DNA of 64,000 nucleotides. Source: an uncultured Lachnospiraceae bacterium (lineage in GTDB: Bacteria; Bacillota; Clostridia; Lachnospirales; Lachnospiraceae). The notes beneath the pieces were generated by a model. It was not told where the DNA came from and searched no databases. It worked only from the letters and a program-made list of their open reading frames with translations. The stretch spans positions 1 to 64,000 of the forward strand of contig CANPZE010000012.1 in NCBI GenBank assembly GCA_947589315.1. Direction: 5' to 3'. The translations under genes were made by a program, and so were the position numbers. This document shows positions 18,845 through 25,659 of the stretch, one piece after another; within the stretch, counting starts at the first letter, position 1, and the number at the start of each line of letters is the position of its first letter.

Positions 18845-19918
18845 ATGAGGAAAAAGGCATTGATCGCTATGAGCGGCGGTGTGGATTCCAGCGTGGCGGC
18901 ATGGCTGGCGAGGGAACAGGGCATGGAATGCATGGGCGCTACCATGAAGCTGTATGAGGGGGAACAGGAGGAGGCCTGCGGTACAAGGACCTGTTGTTCT
19001 GTGGATGATGTAGAGGATGCCAGAGGGGTAGCGGACCGCCTGGGGATTCCCTATTATGTAATGAATTTTAAGGAGGATTTCCAGGAAAAGGTGATCCGGC
19101 GTTTTGTAGACACCTATATCCAGGGAGGGACTCCCAATCCCTGTATTGACTGCAACCATTATATGAAGTTTCAGGGACTGATGCACCGGATGTATGAGCT
19201 GGGTTATGATTATATCATAACAGGGCATTATGCCCGGGTGGCCTATGACCGGGAACGGAAACGGTATCTATTGAAAAAGGGGGTCGATGAGGGGAAGGAT
19301 CAGAGCTATGTGCTGTATAACCTGACCCAGGAGCAGCTGGCGCATACCCTTTTTCCTCTGGGGGATTACCATAAGGAGAAAATACGGGAGATAGCCAGGG
19401 AGCAGGGGTTTGCCAATGCTGGCAAGAGAGACAGCCAGGATATCTGTTTTGTGCCGGATGGAGATTATGCCCGATTCATTGAAGGATATTGCCACCGAAG
19501 CTTTCCCGAGGGAGATTTTGTCCGCCGGGATGGGACGGTGGTAGGACGGCATAAGGGGATCATCCGCTATACCATTGGACAGAGGAAGGGACTGGGCCTT
19601 TCCCTGCCCCGTCCGCTGTATGTATGTGACAAGGATGTAGAGAATAACCAGGTGATCCTGGGAGAAAAAGAGGAACTGGAGCAGGGGAGCCTGGAGGCAG
19701 ATTCTGTCAATCTCATTGCCATGGAGGAGTTAAAGGAACCTGTACGGTGTAAGGCCAAGATCCGTTACCGGCAGAAGGAGGCCTGGGCCTGGGCGCGCCA
19801 GAAGGAGGACGGCAGGCTGTATGTAGAATTTGAGAAACCACAGAGAGGGATTGCACCGGGACAGGCAGTAGTCCTGTACCAGGAAGATGTCGTGCTGGGA
19901 GGAGGAAGGATCCTATAG
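18845..19918 (+). CDS. mnmA: tRNA-specific 2-thiouridylase MnmA
   Basis: 357 residues. The PP-loop ATPase motif is AMSGGVDSSVAAW; the two reactive cysteines are C103 in NPCIDCN and C201 in SQDICFV; GQRKGLGL and KIRYRQ are typical of the later domains. It thiolates U34 of Lys, Glu and Gln tRNAs with sulphur from a cysteine desulphurase. The N-terminal CGTRTCCSVDDVEDAR stretch and an extra Cys in NPC resemble the variant common in Clostridia and differ from the E. coli NPDILCN form. Strong AGGAGG before the ATG. No iscS or nifS gene adjoins it. Confidence 0.95.
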   Translation: MRKKALIAMSGGVDSSVAAWLAREQGMECMGATMKLYEGEQEEACGTRTCCSVDDVEDARGVADRLGIPYYVMNFKEDFQEKVIRRFVDTYIQGGTPNPCIDCNHYMKFQGLMHRMYELGYDYIITGHYARVAYDRERKRYLLKKGVDEGKDQSYVLYNLTQEQLAHTLFPLGDYHKEKIREIAREQGFANAGKRDSQDICFVPDGDYARFIEGYCHRSFPEGDFVRRDGTVVGRHKGIIRYTIGQRKGLGLSLPRPLYVCDKDVENNQVILGEKEELEQGSLEADSVNLIAMEELKEPVRCKAKIRYRQKEAWAWARQKEDGRLYVEFEKPQRGIAPGQAVVLYQEDVVLGGGRIL

Positions 19919-19951
19919 AGATAACATAAGGTTTTTTATGGGGAGGATGTT

Positions 19952-21106
19952 ATGATTCTGGTAAATGGAAGAGTGCATACGATGGCAGGAGCAAACTATG
20001 AGAGAGGATACGTAGAGATTGCAGGCGGGAAGATCACAGGGGTAGGAGACATGAGAGAGCTGCAGCAAAAAGAAGGGGATCAGCTTCTGGATGTGACAGG
20101 GTGCTGGGTACTGCCCGGCCTGATCGATGCCCATTGCCATGTGGGAATCTCAGAGGAAAAGTGGGGACAGGCAGGGGAGGACTGCAACGAACTGACTACG
20201 CCGGTCACTCCCCAGATCCGGGGCATGGATGGAGTGAATCCTATGGACCCGGCCTTCCATGACGCCATTGGGGCTGGGATTACTTCGCTGATGACAGGAC
20301 CGGGAAGCTCTAATGTAGTGGGCGGGCAGTCTGTATTTATGAAGACCCGGGGCAGATGTGTTGATGAAATGATCGTGAAGGCGCCAGCGGCCATGAAGGT
20401 TGCCTTTGGAGAGAATCCCAAGGTAAATTACGGAGATAAAGACCAAATGCCATGTACCAGAATGGGGATCGCCGGAATGCTGCGGCAGGAATTATTCTGC
20501 GCCAGGCAATATCAGAGGAAGAAGGAGCAGGGGCTGCTGGAAAGTGAAGATTTTCGGTATGAAAGCTGGCTTCCGGTGTTACAGGGGGATATTCCGTTGA
20601 AAGCTCATGTGCACCGGGCAGACGATATCTTAACGGCAATCCGCCTGGGAAAAGAATTTCAGCTGGATATGACTCTGGACCACTGTACGGAAGGGCATCT
20701 GGTGGCTGAGGAGATCGCCGCTTCCGGGTATCCGGTGATCGTAGGCCCGGACCTGACTGCGCGTTCCAAGATCGAAATAAAGAATATGAGCTTTAAGACA
20801 GCAGGAATCCTGGCAGAGAAGGGAGTAACTACAGCCATTATGACAGATCATCCTGTGTCCCTGATCCAGTACCTTCCCCTTTGCGCAGGATTAAGCGTTA
20901 AGCATGGATTAAAGATGGAGGAGGGATTGAAGGCCATCACGGCCAATGCCGCCCGGATCTGTGGCGTACAGGACCGTGTGGGGACGCTGGAGCCTGGGAA
21001 AGATGCAGATATAGCAGTCTTTACCGGGAATCCCATGGAAGTATTTACCCGGACGCGGTATACGATGATCAATGGAGAGATCGTATACCGGGAAGGGGAC
21101 TCCTGA
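19952..21106 (+). CDS. amidohydrolase, imidazolonepropionase/dihydroorotase-like
   Basis: 384 residues of the metal-dependent amidohydrolase superfamily. The metal motif is LIDAHCHVG, later ligands are HVHRADDI and TLDHCTEG, and catalytic Asp lies in TAIMTDHPV. The C-terminal composite beta domain is typical: GTLEPGKDADIAVFTGNPME, then a MINGEIVYREG tail. The sequence TSLMTGPGSSNVVGGQSVFMKTRG is a subgroup hallmark. The substrate is unknown; a cytoplasmic C-N hydrolase or aminoacylase-like activity is likely. The start has GGGGAGG before it, and the gene lies 33 bp after mnmA. Confidence 0.85.
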   Translation: MILVNGRVHTMAGANYERGYVEIAGGKITGVGDMRELQQKEGDQLLDVTGCWVLPGLIDAHCHVGISEEKWGQAGEDCNELTTPVTPQIRGMDGVNPMDPAFHDAIGAGITSLMTGPGSSNVVGGQSVFMKTRGRCVDEMIVKAPAAMKVAFGENPKVNYGDKDQMPCTRMGIAGMLRQELFCARQYQRKKEQGLLESEDFRYESWLPVLQGDIPLKAHVHRADDILTAIRLGKEFQLDMTLDHCTEGHLVAEEIAASGYPVIVGPDLTARSKIEIKNMSFKTAGILAEKGVTTAIMTDHPVSLIQYLPLCAGLSVKHGLKMEEGLKAITANAARICGVQDRVGTLEPGKDADIAVFTGNPMEVFTRTRYTMINGEIVYREGDS

Positions 21107-21108
21107 TA

Positions 21109-21122
21109 AATTGTATACAATT
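21109..21122. promoter_or_regulatory. 14-bp perfect palindrome, candidate operator
   Basis: AATTGTATACAATT, perfectly symmetric, lies 5 bp upstream of the -35 box of the aminotransferase promoter. Sites of the TTGTATACAA type are often bound by GntR-family regulators. The regulator is not identified. Confidence 0.5.
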
Positions 21123-21127
21123 ATACA

Positions 21128-21156
21128 TTGACCCCATTCGTAATTTATGGTATAAA
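21128..21156 (+). promoter_or_regulatory. sigma-A type promoter for the aminotransferase gene
   Basis: TTGACC, 17-bp spacer, TATAAA, about 60 bp before the ATG at 21216. Confidence 0.75.
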
Positions 21157-21215
21157 ATAAAAGGGATTTTGAGAGAGATTGAGATTACGATTACGATAGA
21201 AAGGGGTCATTTACC

Positions 21216-22415
21216 ATGTCACTAGAATTATCCAGAAAAGCAGCGGCTGTTAAGCCTTCCTCTACCCTGGCGATCACAGCCAAGGCAAAAGAGCTTCGGG
21301 CGCAGGGAAAAGACGTTGTAGGGTTTGGAGCAGGAGAGCCGGACTTTAATACGCCGGAAAATATCTGCAATGCAGCGATTGATGCGATCCACTCTGGATT
21401 TACCAAATATACGCCTGCATCCGGTACGAATGAATTGAAAGAGGCGGTATGCAGGAAATTTAAGGAATTCAATGGATTGGATTATAAACCGGAGCAGATT
21501 GTCATAAGCAACGGCGGCAAACATTCTTTGACTAATATTTTCACTGTGCTGCTGAACCCTGGGGATGAAGTGATCATCCCGGCGCCTTTTTGGCTTAGCT
21601 ATCCGGAGATTATTAAAATGGCAGACGGCGTCCCGGTGATCGTCAATACGGCAAAGGAACAGGGATATAAGCTGACGGCTCCGGCGCTTCGTCAGGCTGT
21701 GACGGATAAGACAAAGGCCCTGGTACTGAATACGCCGAATAACCCTACCGGAATGTTGTATACCCGGGAGGAGCTTCAGGCAATTGCAGAGGTAGCAGTA
21801 GAGAAAGATTTCTATGTGGTAGCGGATGAAATGTATGAAAATCTGGTATACGGAGAGCAGGAACATGTGAGCATTGCCAGCCTGGGCAAGGAAATATATG
21901 ACCGCACGATCACCTGCAGCGGCCTGGCCAAAAGCTATGCCATGACAGGATGGAGAGTTGGATACACCGGATCTTCTGTAGAGATTGCCAAGCGGATGGG
22001 AAGCGTGCAGAGCCATCAGACCTCCAATCCCAATTCTATTGCCCAGAAGGCCGCTGTAGAGGCGTTAAATGGGCCTCAGGAGTCTGTGAAAAAAATGCAT
22101 GATGAGTTTGACAAAAGACGGAGATATATGTACCAGCGTATCTGTGATATGCCGTACATCAGCACAGTCGAGCCTATGGGGGCCTTTTATGAGTTTGTGG
22201 ATGTCAGCCAGGTGATCGGAAAGAGTTATCAGGGAAGAGTGATCCGGGATGCGGCAGAAATGGCGGAGATCCTGATCAATGATTACAATACAGCAGTGGT
22301 TCCCTGTGCAGATTTCGGTTTTCCGGATCATATGCGCCTGTCGTATGCGATCTCTGTTCAGCAGATTGAAAAGGGACTGGACCGGATTGAAGCATTTTTA
22401 AAAGAATTAAAATAG
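21216..22415 (+). CDS. class I/II PLP aminotransferase, aspartate aminotransferase-like
   Basis: 399 residues with the fold type I hallmarks: substrate-arm segment GAGEPDFNTPENI, Asn-rich LNTPNNPTGM, VADEMYENLVY, and the Schiff-base lysine K239 in CSGLAKSYAMTGWRVGY. An arginine for the alpha-carboxylate is visible near the end (HMRLSYAIS). It probably transfers amino groups between aspartate and 2-oxoglutarate, the subgroup being the Bacillus-type AspB. Other amino-acid substrates are possible. The gene has its own promoter with a palindrome upstream and ends with a tandem AT-rich repeat followed by a hairpin shared with the convergent XRE genes. Confidence 0.92.
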   Translation: MSLELSRKAAAVKPSSTLAITAKAKELRAQGKDVVGFGAGEPDFNTPENICNAAIDAIHSGFTKYTPASGTNELKEAVCRKFKEFNGLDYKPEQIVISNGGKHSLTNIFTVLLNPGDEVIIPAPFWLSYPEIIKMADGVPVIVNTAKEQGYKLTAPALRQAVTDKTKALVLNTPNNPTGMLYTREELQAIAEVAVEKDFYVVADEMYENLVYGEQEHVSIASLGKEIYDRTITCSGLAKSYAMTGWRVGYTGSSVEIAKRMGSVQSHQTSNPNSIAQKAAVEALNGPQESVKKMHDEFDKRRRYMYQRICDMPYISTVEPMGAFYEFVDVSQVIGKSYQGRVIRDAAEMAEILINDYNTAVVPCADFGFPDHMRLSYAISVQQIEKGLDRIEAFLKELK

Positions 22416-22450
22416 AAAATATAAAATAGAAAATATAAAATAGAAAATAG
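22409..22450 (+). repeat. three-copy 14-bp tandem repeat at the end of the aminotransferase gene
   Basis: Three units of AAAATAGAAAATAT (the last ends in AG), starting in the last codons and including the TAG stop. Each further unit repeats that stop. It separates the gene from the terminator. Confidence 0.85.
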
Positions 22451-22457
22451 AAAAAGA

Positions 22458-22502
22458 AAAGAGACTGCAGCGCTTTTTTGGAAAAAGGCCCGCAGTCTCT
22501 TT
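22458..22502. terminator. bidirectional terminator between the aminotransferase and XRE genes
   Basis: AAGAGACTGC/GCAGTCTCTT stem of about 11 bp with a long inner loop that itself can pair (CTTTTTT with AAAAAG). A-run upstream and T-rich tail downstream, suitable for both convergent units. Confidence 0.75.
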
Positions 22503-22513
22503 ATTCCTATTGG

Positions 22514-22843
22514 TTATTCTTTTCCGTTCCGTCTTGCCAGGATTTCTGCGATCTCGATCAGTAATACCCGGTCCTCTGTCTGGATGTATGGATGCTCTTC
22601 TTTTAGGAATTCTGTACTTTGTATCTGCTTTGGTTCATATTCACCCTGCAGGATCTCATTCGGGCAAGTATCTAAGGCATAGCAGATAGCAAGGAGTGTA
22701 TCCAGAGACATTTTGGCTGCGCCGCCCTCAATATGGGCGATGTGGTTTGTAGATTTATCAATTCTCTCTGCCAGCTGTGCCTGCGTCATTTTCGTTTGTT
22801 TTCTCAGTTGCTTTACGTTTTGGCCAATCTGTTTTAAATCCAT
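22514..22843 (-). CDS. XRE-family HTH regulator (second of a tandem pair)
   Basis: 109 residues. An N-terminal Cro/C1-type helix-turn-helix covers about residues 4-62 (IGQNVKQLRKQTKMTQAQLAERIDKSTNHIAHIEGGAAKMSLDTLLAICYAL). A short C-terminal tail ends in LLIEIAEILARRNGKE. It is paralogous to the neighbour gene: the order MDLKQIG-N-K-LR, then NHIAHIE, then KMSLDTL and PNEIL-GEY is shared almost residue for residue. The ATG is preceded by AGGAGG that overlaps the end of the upstream paralogue. A DNA-binding regulator; the target is not known. Confidence 0.9.
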   Translation of the reverse strand: MDLKQIGQNVKQLRKQTKMTQAQLAERIDKSTNHIAHIEGGAAKMSLDTLLAICYALDTCPNEILQGEYEPKQIQSTEFLKEEHPYIQTEDRVLLIEIAEILARRNGKE

Positions 22844-22854
22844 TTCCTCACCTC

Positions 22855-23181
22855 CTACTGCTGGTTCCGGGTAGCCAGAAGATCGGCAATCTGCGATAGC
22901 AGGAGCTGATCATCGGACTCCATATAAGGGCTGGTCTCCATGAAGAACTCGTCCATATCTTCTTTCTTCATAGGGTACTCTCCCAGCAGGATTTCATTAG
23001 GAGAGGCATTCAGTGCTTTGCCGACGTCCACCAATGTGTCCAGAGACATTTTGGCAGTGCCGCTTTCAATGTGTGCAATGTGGTTTGGCGATTTGCCAAC
23101 TTTATCTGCCAGCTGCGACTGGGTCATATCGATCCGCATCCGCAGCTTTTTTATGTTCAGGCCAATTTGTTTCAAATCCAC
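22855..23181 (-). CDS. XRE-family HTH regulator (first of a tandem pair)
   Basis: 108 residues, HTH domain IGLNIKKLRMRIDMTQSQLADKVGKSPNHIAHIESGTAKMSLDTLVDVGKAL, then PNEILLGEYPMKKED and a tail LLLSQIADLLATRNQQ. The GTG at 23181 is chosen over the ORF-track start at 23190 because AGGAGG sits 8 nt away and MDLKQIG then aligns with the paralogue. The stop lies within the ribosome site of the second gene, indicating tight coupling. It is divergent from the IbrA-like gene across a 438-bp AT-rich gap that holds a palindrome near its start. Likely a repressor of itself and perhaps of the divergent pair (inference). Confidence 0.9.
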   Translation of the reverse strand: MDLKQIGLNIKKLRMRIDMTQSQLADKVGKSPNHIAHIESGTAKMSLDTLVDVGKALNASPNEILLGEYPMKKEDMDEFFMETSPYMESDDQLLLSQIADLLATRNQQ

Positions 23182-23201
23182 CGCATTCACCTCCTATTTG
23201 C

Positions 23202-23219
23202 ATTATTCATTAGAATAAT
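23202..23219. promoter_or_regulatory. perfect inverted repeat upstream of the XRE pair, candidate operator
   Basis: ATTATTC-ATTA-GAATAAT, about 20 bp upstream of the first XRE start and overlapping a -10-like TATTCT on the minus strand. Position and symmetry suit an autoregulatory operator. The rest of the 23220-23619 gap is AT-rich; a TTGAAT/TAAATT pair with 17-bp spacing (around 23470) is a weak promoter candidate for the IbrA-like gene. Confidence 0.4.
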
Positions 23220-23619
23220 CGGAATTTTGTAAAATGAAAATGTTATCAGAAACGTGATTCTGGCACAATCCGGATAGGTTTTGTGAAAAAATGGTATTTT
23301 AAATGGTTTTTTTGTAAAAAAACGTAGTTATTTTTTATATTGGGACCACTCTTTTTGATAATAGTATTGTGGATATGTAAAAATAAAATACGAGAAAAAT
23401 ACAGAGAAATTATGAATACTTTACGGAAGCTCCCTGACCGATATGAGCAGAATTTTTTGTCAAACTATGTTGAATTTCAAATATTGGTATGCTAAATTGT
23501 AAAATGAAATTGGAATATTATGGAAATATTGGAAAAATATGGATAAAGTAACAGAAAATGGATCACACAAAATTACACATAATGCATTCTGACATTTTGC
23601 TATAACAGGAGGGGTCACA

Positions 23620-24951
23620 TTGGTTCGCAAATACATGGAATACGATGTCTATGAGGCGTTATTGCAGCGTTTCCGGCTGCTGTTTGAGGAATTTGAAAAC
23701 ATCTATCTATCCTTTTCCGGAGGGAAAGACAGTGGGCTATTGTTGAACCTATTGCTGGACTATCGCAACAAATATTATCCTGACAGGAAGATCGGGCTTT
23801 TTCACCAGGATTTTGAAGCGCAGTATACGGTAACGACAGAATATATTGAAAGAACCTTTGAGAGAGTCAAGGATGAGGTAGAGCCCTATTGGGTCTGCCT
23901 TCCTATGGCCACCCGCACGGCCCTCAGCAGTTATGAAATGTATTGGTATCCCTGGGATGACAAGAAAGAGGAGTGCTGGGTCCGCGAGATGCCGGATAAA
24001 GAATATGTGATCAATATGAAAAACAATCCCATTACTACATATCATTACCGGATGCATCAGGAAGACCTGGCGAAGCAATTTGGCAGATGGTACCGCAGCT
24101 CCCATGGCGATGGAAAAACGGTATGCCTTCTGGGAATGCGGGCCGATGAATCGCTGCAGAGATACAGTGGTTTTCTGAATAAGAAGTATGGATACCAGGG
24201 ACAATGCTGGATCAGCAGGCAGTTTAAGGATGTGTGGTGCGCTTCTCCCATGTATGACTGGAGCACCAGGGATATTTGGCATGCAAATTATCTTTTTGGC
24301 TATGACTATAACCATCTCTATGACCTCTATTATAAGGCGGGGCTGCCGGTATCCCAAATGCGGGTCGCCTCCCCCTTCAATGACTATTCAAAGGAGGCCC
24401 TCAATCTGTACCGGGTCATTGACCCCAAGATCTGGGTCAAGCTGGTAGGACGTGTGCAGGGGGCTAACTTTGCCTGTATCTATGGAAAGACCAAAGCGAT
24501 GGGATACCGCAATGTGAAGCTGCCGGAGGGGCATACCTGGGAATCCTATACCCGTTTTCTTCTGGATACGCTTCCTGCCAGGCTGCGGAACAATTATGTA
24601 AAGAAATTTAATACCTCCATCCAATTCTGGCATAATACCGGCGGCGGCCTGGATGAGGAAACGATCCGGGAACTGGAAGAAAAAGGATATCAGATTCGGC
24701 GGAACGGGGTGTCCAATTATACCCTGAATAAAAAATCCAGGGTAATATTTACAGAGAAAATCCCTGATGATACCGATGATATCAAGTCCAGTAAAGATAT
24801 TCCCAGCTGGAAACGGATGTGCTATTGCATCCTGAAAAATGATCACATTTGCCGTTTTATGGGATTCGGCCTGACTCGCCAGCAGCAAAAACAGATTGAT
24901 CTGATCCGGCAGAAATACAAAGGAATCGAGGAGGTAGAATATGAGTTATAA
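23620..24951 (+). CDS. PAPS-reductase-like PP-loop protein, IbrA/DUF3440 type
   Basis: 443 residues. The PP-loop is SGGKDS (33-38) in YLSFSGGKDSGLLLNLLLDY, followed by the adenylate-binding-like HQDFEAQY segment, LLGMRADESLQRY and WCASPMYDWSTRDIWHANYLFGYDYNHLYDLYYKAGLP. The C-terminal half, to about 440, is helical and basic. The arrangement is that of IbrA, first described in E. coli together with IbrB as regulators of immunoglobulin-binding proteins; the enzymatic reaction is not established. The TTG start at 23620 is supported by AGGAGGGG 5 nt upstream. The 3' end overlaps the ParB-like gene by 11 bp, a typical two-gene unit. Upstream sequence is AT-rich and lacks a consensus promoter. Confidence 0.85.
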   Translation: MVRKYMEYDVYEALLQRFRLLFEEFENIYLSFSGGKDSGLLLNLLLDYRNKYYPDRKIGLFHQDFEAQYTVTTEYIERTFERVKDEVEPYWVCLPMATRTALSSYEMYWYPWDDKKEECWVREMPDKEYVINMKNNPITTYHYRMHQEDLAKQFGRWYRSSHGDGKTVCLLGMRADESLQRYSGFLNKKYGYQGQCWISRQFKDVWCASPMYDWSTRDIWHANYLFGYDYNHLYDLYYKAGLPVSQMRVASPFNDYSKEALNLYRVIDPKIWVKLVGRVQGANFACIYGKTKAMGYRNVKLPEGHTWESYTRFLLDTLPARLRNNYVKKFNTSIQFWHNTGGGLDEETIRELEEKGYQIRRNGVSNYTLNKKSRVIFTEKIPDDTDDIKSSKDIPSWKRMCYCILKNDHICRFMGFGLTRQQQKQIDLIRQKYKGIEEVEYEL

Positions 24952-25489
24952 AAGTCCGGCTTACCATGTGATCCCAGTGCCTGTAGAAAAAGTAGAAGCG
25001 AATACATACAATCCTAATACTGTGGCTCCTCCGGAAATGGACCTGCTCTATGACAGCATTAAGGAGGATGGATATACTATGCCAATAGTCTGTTATTACG
25101 ATGGCGCCCGGGATGTATATGTTATTGTAGATGGCTTCCATCGTTACCGTGTTATGCTGGAACATAAGGATATCTATGAGAGGGAGAAGGGGCTGCTGCC
25201 TGTATCTGTGATCGATAAGCCGCTTGACGGGCGTATGGCCAGTACCATACGGCACAACCGGGCCAGGGGGAACCATGATGTGGACCTGATGAGCAATATT
25301 GTCCGGGAATTGCATGAGCTGGGCCGCTCTGATGCCTGGATTTCCAGGCACCTGGGCATGGATCGGGATGAGATCCTTCGGTTAAAGCAGATTACAGGCC
25401 TTGCGGCCCTTTTTAAGGATATAAAATTTGGAAAAGCCTGGAAGCCATCGGAAGAGGAAGATTCTGAGAGAAATCCCCAGGAAAGTTAA
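24941..25489 (+). CDS. ParB-N-terminal-like protein, IbrB type
   Basis: 182 residues. The ParB/sulfiredoxin-like fold is visible: VPVEKVEANTYNPNTVAP, the conserved turn IVDGFHRYRVM (64-72), then TIRHNRARGNHDVDLMSNIVRELHELGRSDAWISRHLGMDRDEILRLKQITGL with an HTH. It follows the IbrA-like gene with an 11-bp overlap, which is the diagnostic IbrA-IbrB order. ParB-like domains bind nucleotides or act on DNA, and the pair has been linked to gene regulation in E. coli. Whether it modifies DNA, RNA or a small molecule is unknown. The next gene has its own strong promoter beginning 8 bp after the stop. Confidence 0.85.
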   Translation: MSYKSPAYHVIPVPVEKVEANTYNPNTVAPPEMDLLYDSIKEDGYTMPIVCYYDGARDVYVIVDGFHRYRVMLEHKDIYEREKGLLPVSVIDKPLDGRMASTIRHNRARGNHDVDLMSNIVRELHELGRSDAWISRHLGMDRDEILRLKQITGLAALFKDIKFGKAWKPSEEEDSERNPQES

Positions 25490-25497
25490 GTAAGACA

Positions 25498-25526
25498 TTG
25501 ACATGTATTTGGTAATATCTTATAAT
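25498..25526 (+). promoter_or_regulatory. perfect-consensus sigma-A promoter for the hydrogenase-chemoreceptor gene
   Basis: TTGACA, exactly 17 bp, TATAAT. All twelve core bases match the consensus. It lies just after the IbrB-like stop and about 135 bp before the next ATG, giving a leader of roughly 125 nt with a small CCCATAGGGG hairpin. Confidence 0.85.
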
Positions 25527-25659
25527 TTGGGTATGTAAAAAATATAAAATAAAGAAAAAATGCACAAATTCGATTTTCCCATAGGGGCAATGTCAAAATG
25601 GTGCGGGAACTACAGGAGAAGGGAAAGACTTTCAAGTAGTTTAGTGAAAGGAGAAGAGT

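Noticed and set aside
22458-22502. riboswitch-like structure
   Set aside because: The structure is between convergent genes and simple; it fits a terminator.
24388-25351. minus-strand ORFs of 166 and 164 residues over the IbrAB genes
   Set aside because: Antisense of clear coding sequence with strong family motifs on the plus strand.
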